A program made the position numbers and the translations under genes. 64,000 nt of DNA from DAIPKP01 sp964545875 (GTDB lineage: Bacteria; Synergistota; Synergistia; Synergistales; Aminiphilaceae). Shown piece by piece: positions 1 to 9,055 of this stretch; position 1 is the first letter of the stretch; each line of letters opens with the position of its first letter. The notes under the pieces were generated by a model. That model was not told where the DNA came from. It saw nothing but the letters and a program-made list of their open reading frames with translations, and did no database searches. The stretch covers positions 1 through 64,000 of the forward strand of contig CAZJHH010000006.1 in assembly GCA_964545875.1 (NCBI GenBank), written 5' to 3'.

Positions 1-34
1 GACATACTTCACCGGGATGGCCAAGAGCGTTGCA

Positions 35-53
35 CTTGATTTGACAAATCAAG
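35..53. promoter_or_regulatory. Perfect 9-1-9 inverted repeat
   Basis: CTTGATTTG, one central A, then CAAATCAAG forms a perfect palindrome about 50 bases beyond the stop codon of the hydantoinase gene. It has no T-tract, so it looks more like a protein-binding operator for a gene left of the window than a terminator. The TTGAT/ATCAA ends recall FNR/CRP-type half-sites, but the spacing is seven bases instead of four. Confidence 0.4.
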
Positions 54-103
54 AATCTATGGGCCATAAAAATCCGGGCACTTCGAAGATTTTCTTATGC
101 CGA

Positions 104-1459
104 TCAGGCTCCTCCGGGGCGGAGAAAACGACCATACCCCGGTTCTGCGCAGATTCCCCTCGCTTCGTCGTAAACCACCCGTCCCCGCAGCATGGTACGC
201 ACGATCCGGCCCTGGAAGGTCATTCCTTCGAAGGGAGTAATCTTTCCCCGGGAGAGAAACTCCTTGCCCTTCACGGTCCAGGTACGCCGCAGATCCACAA
301 AGGCGATGTCCGCATCCTTTCCGGATGCCAGAGCGCCCTTGGCAGGAAGGTCGTAGCGGGAGGCAGCCCGGGAAGAAGTTACTTCCACCAGACGCCGCAG
401 GGAGAGACGCCCCTCGAGGTACCCCTCGGAGATCATAAAGGGGAGCAGGGTTCCCGTGCCGGGAATCCCCGAGTAATCCGTCCAGATGGAGCCGGTTTTC
501 TTTTCCTTCTCCGTGCAGGGAGCGTGATCCGAGGCCACGAAGGCGATGGTGCCTCCCGCCAGGAGCTTCCAGAGGTCTTCCCGGTTTCCCGGAGACTTTA
601 CGGGGGGGGTTACCTTGAGGGAAGAGCCTAGGCGCTCGAAATCCCGAAGATCGAAGGCAAGATAATGCGGGGCGGTCTCTCCGGTTATTCTTCCGGGAGT
701 ACCCAGATAGGAAAGGTACGTGGCGGCCCGGGCGGTGCCGATATGCACCACGTGGGCGGGAGCCTCCGCCATCTCCGCCAGGGCGATGGCGGGGGCCACC
801 CCGAGAATTTCCGCCTCCTCCGGCCGGGAGGCGTAGTAATGATGAGGTGAATCTCCGCTGCGGCCGGCGATGGCCGTGGCAATTCTGGTATATTCGTAAT
901 CCTCCGCATGCACCAGCACGGGACGTTCCAAAAGGCGGGTCTTTTCGAGGAGCATACGGTACTGCCAGAGATTGAGCCGTTCGAAACTCTTCATGCCGGA
1001 GATAAAGTAAACCTTGAATCCGCAGACATGGGGAGCGAGATCTTCCAGGGAGGTACTGAGAGCGAGGTCGAAGGATTGGGCGCAGACACCTCCGAAAAGG
1101 CCGAAATCCACCAGGGATTTTTTTTCAATCACCCCGAGCTTTTCTCGGAGGTTATGCTTTTCCGTCACCGGAGGACGGGAGGTGCAGGGCATGTCGATCA
1201 CCGTAGTAATGCCTCCGGAGAGAGCCGCAGCGGAGCCGCTGTAAAAATCCTCTCGGGAGGTGTAGCCGGGATCATCGAAATGCACGTGAGGGTCTATTCC
1301 CCCGGGGAGGAGCAGAAGCCCCTCCGCCGAAAGGATCTCTTCGCCCGGATAGTCCAGATGTTCCCCGATTTCCGCTATTTTCTCCCCCGTAATCCGAAGA
1401 TCCCCCCGAAAGGGAACGTTTTCTCCGGGGAGGGCCAGCATTCCTCCCCGGAGAATCAT
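104..1459 (-). CDS. hyuA: Hydantoinase/dihydropyrimidinase-family amidohydrolase (HyuA/YgeZ-like)
   Basis: Cyclic amidohydrolase of the dihydropyrimidinase/allantoinase superfamily, expected to open a hydantoin, dihydropyrimidine or purine-derived ring in the cytoplasm. Visible: the metal motif GIDPHVHF (His58, His60), the putative carboxylated lysine in GFKVYF (about residue 149), LVHAEDY (about His184), a further HVVHIG motif and VASDHAPC near residue 313. The length of about 451 residues is normal. I chose the ATG at 1459 because it overlaps the TGA of the upstream molybdenum hydroxylase gene (ATGA), as at other junctions of this operon; a GTG at 1471 is the alternative. It is the last gene of the operon, and its partners (YgeW, YgeY, xanthine-dehydrogenase-like subunits) point to purine/ureide catabolism. 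The exact substrate is not readable from the sequence. Confidence 0.85.
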   Translation of the reverse strand: MILRGGMLALPGENVPFRGDLRITGEKIAEIGEHLDYPGEEILSAEGLLLLPGGIDPHVHFDDPGYTSREDFYSGSAAALSGGITTVIDMPCTSRPPVTEKHNLREKLGVIEKKSLVDFGLFGGVCAQSFDLALSTSLEDLAPHVCGFKVYFISGMKSFERLNLWQYRMLLEKTRLLERPVLVHAEDYEYTRIATAIAGRSGDSPHHYYASRPEEAEILGVAPAIALAEMAEAPAHVVHIGTARAATYLSYLGTPGRITGETAPHYLAFDLRDFERLGSSLKVTPPVKSPGNREDLWKLLAGGTIAFVASDHAPCTEKEKKTGSIWTDYSGIPGTGTLLPFMISEGYLEGRLSLRRLVEVTSSRAASRYDLPAKGALASGKDADIAFVDLRRTWTVKGKEFLSRGKITPFEGMTFQGRIVRTMLRGRVVYDEARGICAEPGYGRFLRPGGA

Positions 1460-3792
1460 GGGGTTCCCCACTTCTCTTTTTTGAGAGCCTCCAGCACTTT
1501 TTCCGGCGTCAGGGGCAGATGATAGATCCGCACCCCCGCAGCATCGTACAGAGCGTTAGCGATGGCCGGAGCGGGCCCGTTCATGGGAACCTCGGAAACG
1601 GATTTCGCCCCGTAGGGGCCGGTTTCTTCGCAGGAATCCACCAGAATGGTGGTTATCTTCGGAGTATCTTCAGAGCCGGGAACTTTGTAATCCCAGAAAG
1701 AGGCATTGGTTACCCGGCCCTTTTCATCGAATCGGTATTCTTCGTAAAGAGCGTATCCCAGGGCATTCAACACCGCTCCTTCCACCTGGCCTTCCGCCAA
1801 GGCGGGGTTGATGGGCTGACCACAGTCGATGGCGGTCACCAGATGATGCACCTTGATTCTTCCGGTATCACAATCCACGGAGATGTCCGCGAACTGCGCC
1901 GTAAAGGGAGGAGGCGAAACCTCTCCGGTAAAGCTTCCGGTAGCTCCGATCTGGCGCAGGGTTCCTCCGTAGAGGGTATGCTGGGCTACCTGGGCGAAGG
2001 TGACCGTCTCGCCCCTTCCGGGATGGCGGATTTCTCCGCCGGAGCCGAAGATCAGCTCTTCCCGGGGAACGCCCAAAATCTCTCCCGCGGCATGGCAGAT
2101 TTGTTCCCGCACCGCTTCGGCACAACGCTTTACCGCCCCTCCAGAAACGTAGGTGGTGGAAGAAGCGTAGGCCCCCACATCGAAAGGAGTTACGTCGGTA
2201 TCCGAAGAGGTGACGATAATGTCCTCCGTGGAAATGCCGAGAACTTCCGCAGCAATCTGGGCAAGAATGGTGTCCGACCCGGTGCCGAGATCCGTGGCCC
2301 CCACAAGAAGATTGAAAGAACCCCCTTCGTTCATTTTCATGGTGGCCGAACCGAGGTCGATCTGGGGGAGTCCCGTCCCCTGCATACAGATGGCCATTCC
2401 CACTCCCCGGACCCAGCTTCCCTGGCGAAGCTTTTTATCCCTCTTTTCGTACCATCCGAGAGCCTTGGCTCCCCGGTCGATGCATTCGCTGAGCTTACAG
2501 GAGGTGATGGTCTGGCTTATGCCGCCCTTTCCCTCTCCCAGGGCCTCGAAAACCGGAGAGGTTTCCCCTTCTTTAATGTGAAGGGATTTGGCAAGCTCCA
2601 GCACATCCATGCCGCAGGTCCGGGCGACGATATCGAGCTGCTGATTGGTGGCGAAGTGCGACTGAGTGGCTCCGTATCCCCGGTAGGCTCCTCCCACGGG
2701 AGTGTTGGTATAGACCGTGTGCCCCGTAAAACGCAGGTGCTCCACCTTGTTGTAAAGGGGAAGGCACTTCCAGGCGGACACGGTGAGCACCGTCATGGCA
2801 TGGGGACCGTAGGCTCCGGCAGTCATGAGATTTTCCATCTCCATGGCTTTGATGGTGCCGTCTTTGAGAAATCCCGTCTTCAGGCGTACTCTCATGGGAT
2901 GCCGTGTGCGGGCGGAGGTAAACACTTCTTTTCGACTCAGGGTGAGCCGGCAGGGACGTCGGGTCTTCCATGCGGCGAGCCCTACCAGGGGCTCCAGAAG
3001 AACCTCCTGTTTACCCCCAAAACCTCCGCCGATGCGGGGCTTGATGACCCGGACCTTCCCCGGAGAGATTTCCAGAAGTTTCGCAGTAATGCGCCGGGCA
3101 TGAAAGGGAACCTGGGTAGAGGTATGGATCACCAGGCGTCCCTGAGGATCCAGCCGGGCATGGGCTGTGTGAGGTTCCAGAGCCGCATGGGAGGCATAGT
3201 GTACCGAATAGGTGTGCTCCACCACAAAATCGGATTCCTCGAAAGCGCCGTCGGGATTGCCTATGGTAAGAAGCACTTCGGAGGCCACGTTTTCTTCGGG
3301 CCGATAGGAAAGCTCTTCGATGGGCATGAAGGCCTCGGGTCCGTGAAGTTTAGGCGTTTGCGGATTCCGGGCTCGTTCAGCCTCAAAGTTTGCCGGCAGC
3401 TGCCGGTACTCCACCCGGATCTTCGAGAGGGCCTCCCGGGCAATCTCCTCGCTCTCCGCCACCACCATGGCTACCCGATCTCCTACGAAACGAACCCGGG
3501 TATCGAAAAGCACCATGTCGTAGGGCGAGGGTTCAGGATTTCCCTGTCCCGCGCTGGTGTAGGGAATCCGGGGGACGTTGCCCCCGTGAAAGATCGCCGC
3601 CACCCCGGGAAGAGCCTCCGCCTCGGAGGCATCCAAAGAAAGGATTTCCGCATGGGCGTGGGGAGATTCGAGGATACGGCAGTAGAGTTCGTCCCCCTCC
3701 AGGAGATCATCGGTAAACTTGGCTCGCCCCAAGGCAAGCCCCTGGGCATCCGTTTTGACGACCGAACGCCCTACCTGTCGGAGATCTTTCAT
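1456..3792 (-). CDS. xdhA: Molybdenum-binding large subunit of a xanthine dehydrogenase-family hydroxylase
   Basis: Catalytic subunit of a xanthine-oxidase-family hydroxylase (778 residues), expected to bind molybdopterin and hydroxylate a purine or other N-heterocycle. Visible are the N-terminal fumarylase-like segment, the cofactor loop IGGGFGGKQEV, the GAYRGYGATQ loop, the SATMKMN and GATDLGTGSDT segments, and the C-terminal GPYGAKSVSEVPMNG, where the catalytic glutamate of the family sits. The ATG at 3792 has a strong GGAGGTG SD and overlaps the stop of the 2Fe-2S gene by four bases. Together with the next two genes it forms the classic three-polypeptide enzyme. The neighbouring YgeY-type hydrolase belongs to a family often linked to selenium-dependent molybdenum hydroxylases, so a labile selenium cofactor is possible (inference). 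Confidence 0.9.
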   Translation of the reverse strand: MKDLRQVGRSVVKTDAQGLALGRAKFTDDLLEGDELYCRILESPHAHAEILSLDASEAEALPGVAAIFHGGNVPRIPYTSAGQGNPEPSPYDMVLFDTRVRFVGDRVAMVVAESEEIAREALSKIRVEYRQLPANFEAERARNPQTPKLHGPEAFMPIEELSYRPEENVASEVLLTIGNPDGAFEESDFVVEHTYSVHYASHAALEPHTAHARLDPQGRLVIHTSTQVPFHARRITAKLLEISPGKVRVIKPRIGGGFGGKQEVLLEPLVGLAAWKTRRPCRLTLSRKEVFTSARTRHPMRVRLKTGFLKDGTIKAMEMENLMTAGAYGPHAMTVLTVSAWKCLPLYNKVEHLRFTGHTVYTNTPVGGAYRGYGATQSHFATNQQLDIVARTCGMDVLELAKSLHIKEGETSPVFEALGEGKGGISQTITSCKLSECIDRGAKALGWYEKRDKKLRQGSWVRGVGMAICMQGTGLPQIDLGSATMKMNEGGSFNLLVGATDLGTGSDTILAQIAAEVLGISTEDIIVTSSDTDVTPFDVGAYASSTTYVSGGAVKRCAEAVREQICHAAGEILGVPREELIFGSGGEIRHPGRGETVTFAQVAQHTLYGGTLRQIGATGSFTGEVSPPPFTAQFADISVDCDTGRIKVHHLVTAIDCGQPINPALAEGQVEGAVLNALGYALYEEYRFDEKGRVTNASFWDYKVPGSEDTPKITTILVDSCEETGPYGAKSVSEVPMNGPAPAIANALYDAAGVRIYHLPLTPEKVLEALKKEKWGTP

Positions 3793-4265
3793 TCCTGCAC
3801 CTCCTTTTCCCGCATCTTCCGGGCCCCTCGCTGAACCGCATCGAAAATCTTGACATACCCCGTGCAGCGACAATAGTTGCCATCGAGAGCCCGCTTGATT
3901 TCCTCTTCCGAGGGATCAGGATTATCCCGAAGAAGGCAGTAGGCGGCGAGAATCATACCGGGAGTACAGAAACCACACTGCACCGCTCCGGCCTCCGCAA
4001 AGGCCGTCACCAGGGGATGGGGTTCTTCCCCTTCCGAAAGGGCCTCCACGGTACGAATCTGCTTGTTCGTGGCGGAGGCCGCCAGAACCTGGCAGGAGTT
4101 CACGATTTTTTCTTCCAGAAGAACGCAGCAGGAACCGCACATTCCCTCCCGGCAGCCGCACTTGACTTCCCCGTAGCCTTCCCGCCGCAGAAGATCGAGA
4201 AGACGCATGTCTTCAGGGAACTCCCACTCCCGGACAGAGCCGTTTACGACAAAGGATCCTCTCAT
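3789..4265 (-). CDS. xdhC: 2Fe-2S subunit of xanthine dehydrogenase-family hydroxylase
   Basis: Small iron-sulfur subunit of 158 residues, which carries electrons between the molybdenum site and FAD. The plant-type ferredoxin motif CGCREGMCGSC (Cys36, 38, 43, 46) with Cys58 binds the first cluster. CGFCTPG (Cys97, Cys100) and NYCRCTGY (Cys132, Cys134) bind the second. Length and motif order match CoxS/XdhC/HcrC-type proteins. It overlaps both neighbours by four bases (ATGA), so translation of the three subunits is probably coupled. Confidence 0.93.
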   Translation of the reverse strand: MRGSFVVNGSVREWEFPEDMRLLDLLRREGYGEVKCGCREGMCGSCCVLLEEKIVNSCQVLAASATNKQIRTVEALSEGEEPHPLVTAFAEAGAVQCGFCTPGMILAAYCLLRDNPDPSEEEIKRALDGNYCRCTGYVKIFDAVQRGARKMREKEVQE

Positions 4266-5074
4266 GCGGCATCACCTCCCATGAGTTTGCGCAATCCCCG
4301 TTCCAGGGCCACCGCAGCCACCGAACGGAGATAGGATGCGGATCCGTGAGGACGGTCTACAAAGGTTTCCGGCAAAAATTCTTCCAGATTCCGGAAATTC
4401 CGCTCCTCCGCATCCCTTCCCTGAAAACGTTCCTCCACCCCCAGAAGTCGCTCCACCTTTTTGGACGTTCCCGTAAGCACTACTCGAAGCTCCTTCACTC
4501 TTCCCCCCTCCTGGCGGCAGAGCAGAGAGAGGGTGAAGGCGGGATAGTCGAAGCTCGTTCGGGTTTCCCGGTGATACCACGTTCTCCAGGAGACCGAAGG
4601 AAAACGGAGAGAATGTATAAGGTTTCCCGAACGAAGTTCGGGGGACCGCAGAAATTCAGCCATTTCAAAAAATCCGGAGTTCTTTCCCTCCAGTCTGAGT
4701 TCCGCCCCCAGAGCCGTGAGGGGCCCCAGGAGATCCGACCAGAGAGGCTGGGCCATGACACTTCCTCCCAGGGTGATGCGATTCCGCAGAGGCGTGGCGG
4801 CCGCCTTGCCCAGAGATTGAACGAGAATATGATCAGGATCGCTCTCGCCGAGGCGACGAGCCGCCTCGGCGTAGGTCACGCCGCCACCCAGGGAGGTGAC
4901 GCCTCCCTCCATAACTATCTGTCGCAACGATTCCACTCCGGAAAGATCCACCATCTTTCCGGAAGGCCGGAGCCCACCCCGGAGAAGCATGGTGCCTCCT
5001 CCGTGAAGCACCGCATCCTCCTTGCCGAGAAGCTCTATCACCTCATCTACGGTTTTCGGGAAAAACCACTCCAC
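4262..5074 (-). CDS. xdhB: FAD-binding subunit of xanthine dehydrogenase-family hydroxylase
   Basis: Medium FAD subunit (CoxM/XdhB-like, about 270 residues), the electron exit of the enzyme. The N-terminal EWFFPKTVDEVIELL and LHGGGTMLLRGG segment and the central TLGGSVMAQPLWSD (equivalent of the family TIGGN loop) are the flavin-contacting parts. The start is a GTG at 5074, seven bases after an AAGGGGGG SD; a longer frame extends upstream, but its translation is unlike the family and overlaps the carbamoyltransferase gene. It lies 95 bases after ygeW and overlaps the 2Fe-2S gene by four bases. Confidence 0.85.
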   Translation of the reverse strand: MEWFFPKTVDEVIELLGKEDAVLHGGGTMLLRGGLRPSGKMVDLSGVESLRQIVMEGGVTSLGGGVTYAEAARRLGESDPDHILVQSLGKAAATPLRNRITLGGSVMAQPLWSDLLGPLTALGAELRLEGKNSGFFEMAEFLRSPELRSGNLIHSLRFPSVSWRTWYHRETRTSFDYPAFTLSLLCRQEGGRVKELRVVLTGTSKKVERLLGVEERFQGRDAEERNFRNLEEFLPETFVDRPHGSASYLRSVAAVALERGLRKLMGGDAA

Positions 5075-5169
5075 CAGACATCCCCCCTTCACTTCGCAGC
5101 ATCGTCTTGGCTCCTTGCCCAGGCATTGATTTCGATTTTGTTTTTCACACGACACCAGCCACAGGCCCC

Positions 5170-6156
5170 CTAGCGTCCTCCCATGGTGAGGGCCATCACC
5201 GCTTTGGCAGTGTGGAGACGGTTTTCCGCTTCGTCGAAGATAACGGACTGAGGGCCGTCGATCACCGCATCCTCCACCTCGTTTCCCCGGTCTGCGGGAA
5301 GAGCGTGCATGTAGATGCAGCGAGGATCCGCCAGGGTCATTCTCTTTTCGGTGCACTTCCAGTCCCTGGCAGCCTCCAGGGCGTTGTCCACCACCTGGGT
5401 GCTCTCGTTTCGGACCCAGCTTCCCCAATTTTTGGGAATCACCACATCCGCATTTCGGTAGGCCTCTTCCTGGTCGTGGGTGATGGTGAAGGTTCCCCCC
5501 GAGGCTTCGGCGCTCTTACGGGCCTGCTCGATAACCCAGTCCGGGAGATCCCATCCCTCGGGATAGGCCAGGGTAACGTCCATGCCGAACCGGGGAAAGA
5601 GCAGCGCCTGGCTCAGAGGAACCGAGATGGGCTTTTTATGGGACGTGGCGTAGGCCCAGATTACCGACACCTTGAGGTTTTTCAGGTTGCTTCCCCGTTT
5701 TTCCCGGATGGTCATAAGATCCGCTATGGCCTGAAGAGGATGATAGAGATCGTCCTGCATACTGATAATGGGAGCCCGGGAGTGCTCCGCCATGCTCCGA
5801 AGATAGGCGTTTCCCTGCTTCCAGAAGCAGTTGCGGCAAGCGATGGCATGCCCGAACCGGGAGAGGATAACCGCGGTGTCCTTGGCTACCTCTCCGTGGG
5901 AGATCTGCATGGTGCTGGTGTCAAGATAGTGTGCGTGTCCTCCCAGCTGGGTAATTCCGGCTTCCATGGAGTTTCTGGTTCGGGTGGACTGCTCGAAGAA
6001 CATGAGAAATACCGTTTTGTAAGGAAGCAGCGGGGTGGGTTCATCCATGGCGAAACGCCGCTTGAGATCCCAGGATACGTCGAGAAGTGTTTCGATTTCC
6101 TCGTTACTCCACTCCTGAAGCGTTATGAAATGCTTTCCTCGAAACTGAGACTGCAT
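5170..6156 (-). CDS. ygeW: YgeW-like carbamoyltransferase
   Basis: Aspartate/ornithine carbamoyltransferase-fold enzyme of 328 residues. The carbamoyl-phosphate site is visible as STRTR (57-61), with YHPLQAIADLM (His139-Pro-Leu-Gln) and, in place of the usual HCLP, the C-terminal MHALPADRG. The segment STMQISHGE is typical of the YgeW branch rather than ArgF or PyrB. In urate/purine degradation clusters YgeW is thought to work phosphorolytically, removing a carbamoyl group from a ureido-amino acid as carbamoyl phosphate. That role is from knowledge of the family; the sequence itself supports the fold and active site. A carbamate kinase that would harvest ATP is not seen in this window and may lie to the left of it or elsewhere. 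Confidence 0.85.
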   Translation of the reverse strand: MQSQFRGKHFITLQEWSNEEIETLLDVSWDLKRRFAMDEPTPLLPYKTVFLMFFEQSTRTRNSMEAGITQLGGHAHYLDTSTMQISHGEVAKDTAVILSRFGHAIACRNCFWKQGNAYLRSMAEHSRAPIISMQDDLYHPLQAIADLMTIREKRGSNLKNLKVSVIWAYATSHKKPISVPLSQALLFPRFGMDVTLAYPEGWDLPDWVIEQARKSAEASGGTFTITHDQEEAYRNADVVIPKNWGSWVRNESTQVVDNALEAARDWKCTEKRMTLADPRCIYMHALPADRGNEVEDAVIDGPQSVIFDEAENRLHTAKAVMALTMGGR

Positions 6157-6253
6157 AATAGTTCACTCTCCCTTATCTGATATGCCTATGCCATGTGGTG
6201 TCGCACTTTTATGATGAACTCTCGTGCCGTTCTCCATGCTCGATGCGGAACGA

Positions 6254-7468
6254 CTACTCTTTGCCTTTACAGTACATCCGAGGTACCGCCGCATAGAGGG
6301 CGGCGCACCGGAGAAGCTCTTTTTTCCAGGTTTTCTCGTTGGGAGCGTGGGCCTGATCTTCATGTCCCGGACCGAAGCCGATGCAGGGAATTCCGAAACG
6401 TCCCATGATGGAGACTCCGTTGGTGGAAAAGGTCCACTTGTCCACCAGGGGTTGCTCCTGAAAGAGATCCGTATAAGCCTGGGCAAGAGCCCGGGTTACC
6501 GGATGATCTTCCTCGATAAGCCAGGTGGGAAAGTAGGCTTCGGTAGGATAGACCAATCCCCGCCAGGAGGGACGCGCATAATCGTACATGGCTACTTCGG
6601 CTTTTGCCGCCTGCACCGAGGGAAGGTTTCGGATCTCTTCCAGGGCGGTCTCGGCGGTCTCTCCCAGAGTAAGGCGCCGATCGATGGATATGCTGCATCC
6701 ATCCGCCACGGCGCAGCGTGAGGGGGAGGTGAAGAAGATTTCAGATACCGTAAGGCTTCCTTTGCCGAGAAATTCATGATCCTTCAGCCTTTCATGAAGT
6801 TTCTGAAGGTCCATCAGAATGGGAGCCATCTTGTAGATGGCGTTGTCTCCCCGTTCCGGCGCGGAGCCATGGCAGGATACTCCCGACACGGAAACCTTGA
6901 TTTCCATGCGTCCCCGCTGCCCCCGGTAGATGTTGCAGGAGGTAGGCTCGGTACTTACCACAAATTCCGGACGAATGCCCATCTCCTTGACGATATACTG
7001 CCAGCAGAGGCCGTCGCAATCCTCCTCCTGAACCGTACCGGTAAAGAGTATCCGGGTTCCCCGGGGGATAAGGTCCAGCTCCTTCATGATTTTGGCGGCG
7101 TAGACCATGGAGGCCATGCCTCCCTCCTGATCCGAAGCTCCACGGCCACCGATGCATTCCTCATCTTCGAACCCCTCGTAGGGATCGAAATCCCAATTGT
7201 CCCGATTTCCCACTCCCACGGTATCGATGTGAGCATCGAAGGCGATAACCTTCTCTCCCGAACCGATCCATCCGAGGATATTTCCCATGGGATCTATGGT
7301 TACTTCGTCAAATCCTACCGCATGCATTTCCTTTTCGATGCGGCGGATTACCCGCTCCTCTTCACAGCTTTCGCTTTTAATGGCGATCATGTCCCGAAGA
7401 AACCGGGTCATGTCGGGAAGACATTCCCGGGCCTTTTCAAGAATACGTGCGGATTCTGCAGATTGCAT
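6254..7468 (-). CDS. ygeY: YgeY-family M20 peptidase/deacylase-like hydrolase
   Basis: Zinc-dependent M20 (ArgE/DapE-like) amidohydrolase of 404 residues. The metal ligands are visible in FDAHIDTVG (His80, Asp82) and GRGASDQEGGMAS (Asp113), the general base in GTVQEEDCDG, and further family positions in STEPT and near the C-terminal GFGPGHEDQAH. The YgeY branch is annotated as selenium-metabolism linked because it co-occurs with selenium-dependent molybdenum hydroxylases. In urate-degradation models it hydrolyses a ureido group to yield 2,3-diaminopropionate. It sits 56 bases behind the PLP gene and 97 bases before ygeW, in the same order as the E. coli yge locus, read in reverse. Confidence 0.87.
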   Translation of the reverse strand: MQSAESARILEKARECLPDMTRFLRDMIAIKSESCEEERVIRRIEKEMHAVGFDEVTIDPMGNILGWIGSGEKVIAFDAHIDTVGVGNRDNWDFDPYEGFEDEECIGGRGASDQEGGMASMVYAAKIMKELDLIPRGTRILFTGTVQEEDCDGLCWQYIVKEMGIRPEFVVSTEPTSCNIYRGQRGRMEIKVSVSGVSCHGSAPERGDNAIYKMAPILMDLQKLHERLKDHEFLGKGSLTVSEIFFTSPSRCAVADGCSISIDRRLTLGETAETALEEIRNLPSVQAAKAEVAMYDYARPSWRGLVYPTEAYFPTWLIEEDHPVTRALAQAYTDLFQEQPLVDKWTFSTNGVSIMGRFGIPCIGFGPGHEDQAHAPNEKTWKKELLRCAALYAAVPRMYCKGKE

Positions 7469-7524
7469 GGCTCTGTCCCTCCCTTACATGGAAAAACCCT
7501 CGAAAAAACACCGTTGAAGATCCC

Positions 7525-8991
7525 CTATGCCTCGGCCTGAACCTGCCGGTTGAATTCCCGGATGAGGGCGTCGATCTTCGGGGTCATGCGGTGAATTTCT
7601 CCCCAGTAGCTCTCCCAATCGTACCACTGGGCGTTAAGTTCTTCGATGGTGCGCCCCTGCTGCTCTATCCAGGTGTAGTATTTGAGATCGTGAATTCGCT
7701 TTCTGTCGTAGAATCGAAGCTCCTCCATCCAGTCCAGGGTGAGTTTCTGGAGAGATCCGCGAAAATCTACGGCACTCTGGACTTCGGTATAGGCTCCATG
7801 TTCTTCCCTAAGTTCTTCGATCCGGGAGCTGTAGAGCTCCATGGAATCCGTAAAGACTGTGAAAACCACGTCTCGTTCGGTGAGCTGGTAGTACTTGGCG
7901 AACTTGATAGCTCCGATGAGGTTGCCTATACCGGAGATTCCCAGAAGATCGAGCCGGTCTACCAGGGCGGGGGAAATCCCCTGTTTTTTGAGGTACCCCC
8001 GGCCCTGGGGCTCGTTGAAAAGCCGCAGGAGCCGCATGCAGTCGTCGTCATCGATGGCGATGACCATATCCGTGTTCCGCACGTTGTGAATCCAGGGTAC
8101 GTGTTTATCCCCGATTCCTTCGATACGGTGGGCGCCGTAGCCGTTGGAGAGGAGCGTGGGACACTGAAGGGCCTCGCCCACTGCAAGCTTCGCCCCTGGA
8201 TATCTTTCTTTAATGTAATCTCCGGAGCCCAGGGTTCCTCCAGAGCCCGAGGTGAGCACCACTCCGGCAAAGCGGTCCTTCGGGCCGCGAAGGGACTGAA
8301 AGACTTCCTCCATGGCGGAGCCCGTCACTTCGTAATGCCAGAGGTGGTTTCCGAACTCCTCGAACTGGTTGAACACCACCACGTCATTCCGCTCCCGGCG
8401 AAGCTCCCAGGTTTTATCGAAGATTTCCTTGACGTTGCTTTCGCTTCCCGGGGTGGGAATAACCTCTCCCGCCACGGTGGCAAGCCAGTCGAAGCGCTCC
8501 CGGCTCATTCCTTCGGGAAGAATCGCCACGGATTCGCATCCCAGCAGGTGGGCGTCATAGGCTCCTCCCCGGCAGTAGTTTCCCGTGGAGGGCCATACCG
8601 CCTTATGGGTGGTGGGATCGAACTGCCCCGTCACGAGCCTGGGAACCAGGCAGGCGTAGGAGGCTCCTACCTTGTGGGCCCCCGTGGGGAACCATTTTCC
8701 CACCAGCCCCACGATGCGGGCGGGCACCCCGGTAAGTTCCGAAGGAATTTCCAGGGCGTTCACATCCCCGAAAAGTCCTCCCGAAGAAGCGGGTTCGTTC
8801 TTCCAAGTAACCCGAAAGAGGTTTATCGGATTGATATCCCACAATCCCGCCTCGGCGAGCCGCTCCCGGACCTTTTCCGGAAGCGTTTCGGGGTGCTTCA
8901 TCTCCGCAAAGGTGGGGAGCAGGATGTCCCGCTCTTTTGCCCGCTGCACCGTTCGGGCCAGGGCTTCTTCATGAACCGTGAGATCGATCAT
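7525..8991 (-). CDS. Fold-type-II PLP-dependent lyase, YgeX-position enzyme
   Basis: PLP enzyme of the tryptophan-synthase-beta/cysteine-synthase fold (488 residues). The Schiff-base lysine is in TGAHKVGAS (Lys107), a substrate loop is WPSTGNYCRGG, and the phosphate-binding loop is GSGGTLGSGDY. It occupies the place of the diaminopropionate ammonia-lyase gene ygeX in the E. coli cluster, yet it is about 90 residues longer and lacks the YgeX N-terminal motifs I know. It may therefore be a non-orthologous lyase that deaminates diaminopropionate or a related amino acid (inference). The second of two adjacent ATGs (8991) is taken as the start because AAGGAGG lies six bases ahead of it. A long C-terminal extension rich in Trp/Tyr (last ~80 residues) is unusual for the fold. 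Confidence 0.75.
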   Translation of the reverse strand: MIDLTVHEEALARTVQRAKERDILLPTFAEMKHPETLPEKVRERLAEAGLWDINPINLFRVTWKNEPASSGGLFGDVNALEIPSELTGVPARIVGLVGKWFPTGAHKVGASYACLVPRLVTGQFDPTTHKAVWPSTGNYCRGGAYDAHLLGCESVAILPEGMSRERFDWLATVAGEVIPTPGSESNVKEIFDKTWELRRERNDVVVFNQFEEFGNHLWHYEVTGSAMEEVFQSLRGPKDRFAGVVLTSGSGGTLGSGDYIKERYPGAKLAVGEALQCPTLLSNGYGAHRIEGIGDKHVPWIHNVRNTDMVIAIDDDDCMRLLRLFNEPQGRGYLKKQGISPALVDRLDLLGISGIGNLIGAIKFAKYYQLTERDVVFTVFTDSMELYSSRIEELREEHGAYTEVQSAVDFRGSLQKLTLDWMEELRFYDRKRIHDLKYYTWIEQQGRTIEELNAQWYDWESYWGEIHRMTPKIDALIREFNRQVQAEA

Positions 8992-9055
8992 CATCTTCCT
9001 CCTTGAATTTGTGCTTGCACACATCTCTTTTGAAAAACTCTGGAACCCTCTTTTT

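Noticed and set aside
35..53. FNR/CRP site
   Set aside because: Half-sites TTGAT and ATCAA are present, but the spacing is seven bases, not four.
1519..3834. 771-codon open frame on the plus strand opposite the molybdenum hydroxylase gene
   Set aside because: It is the antisense of a gene with clear catalytic motifs. Its translation is rich in Gly, Arg, His and Ser, has no domain pattern and no SD, as expected in high-GC antisense frames.
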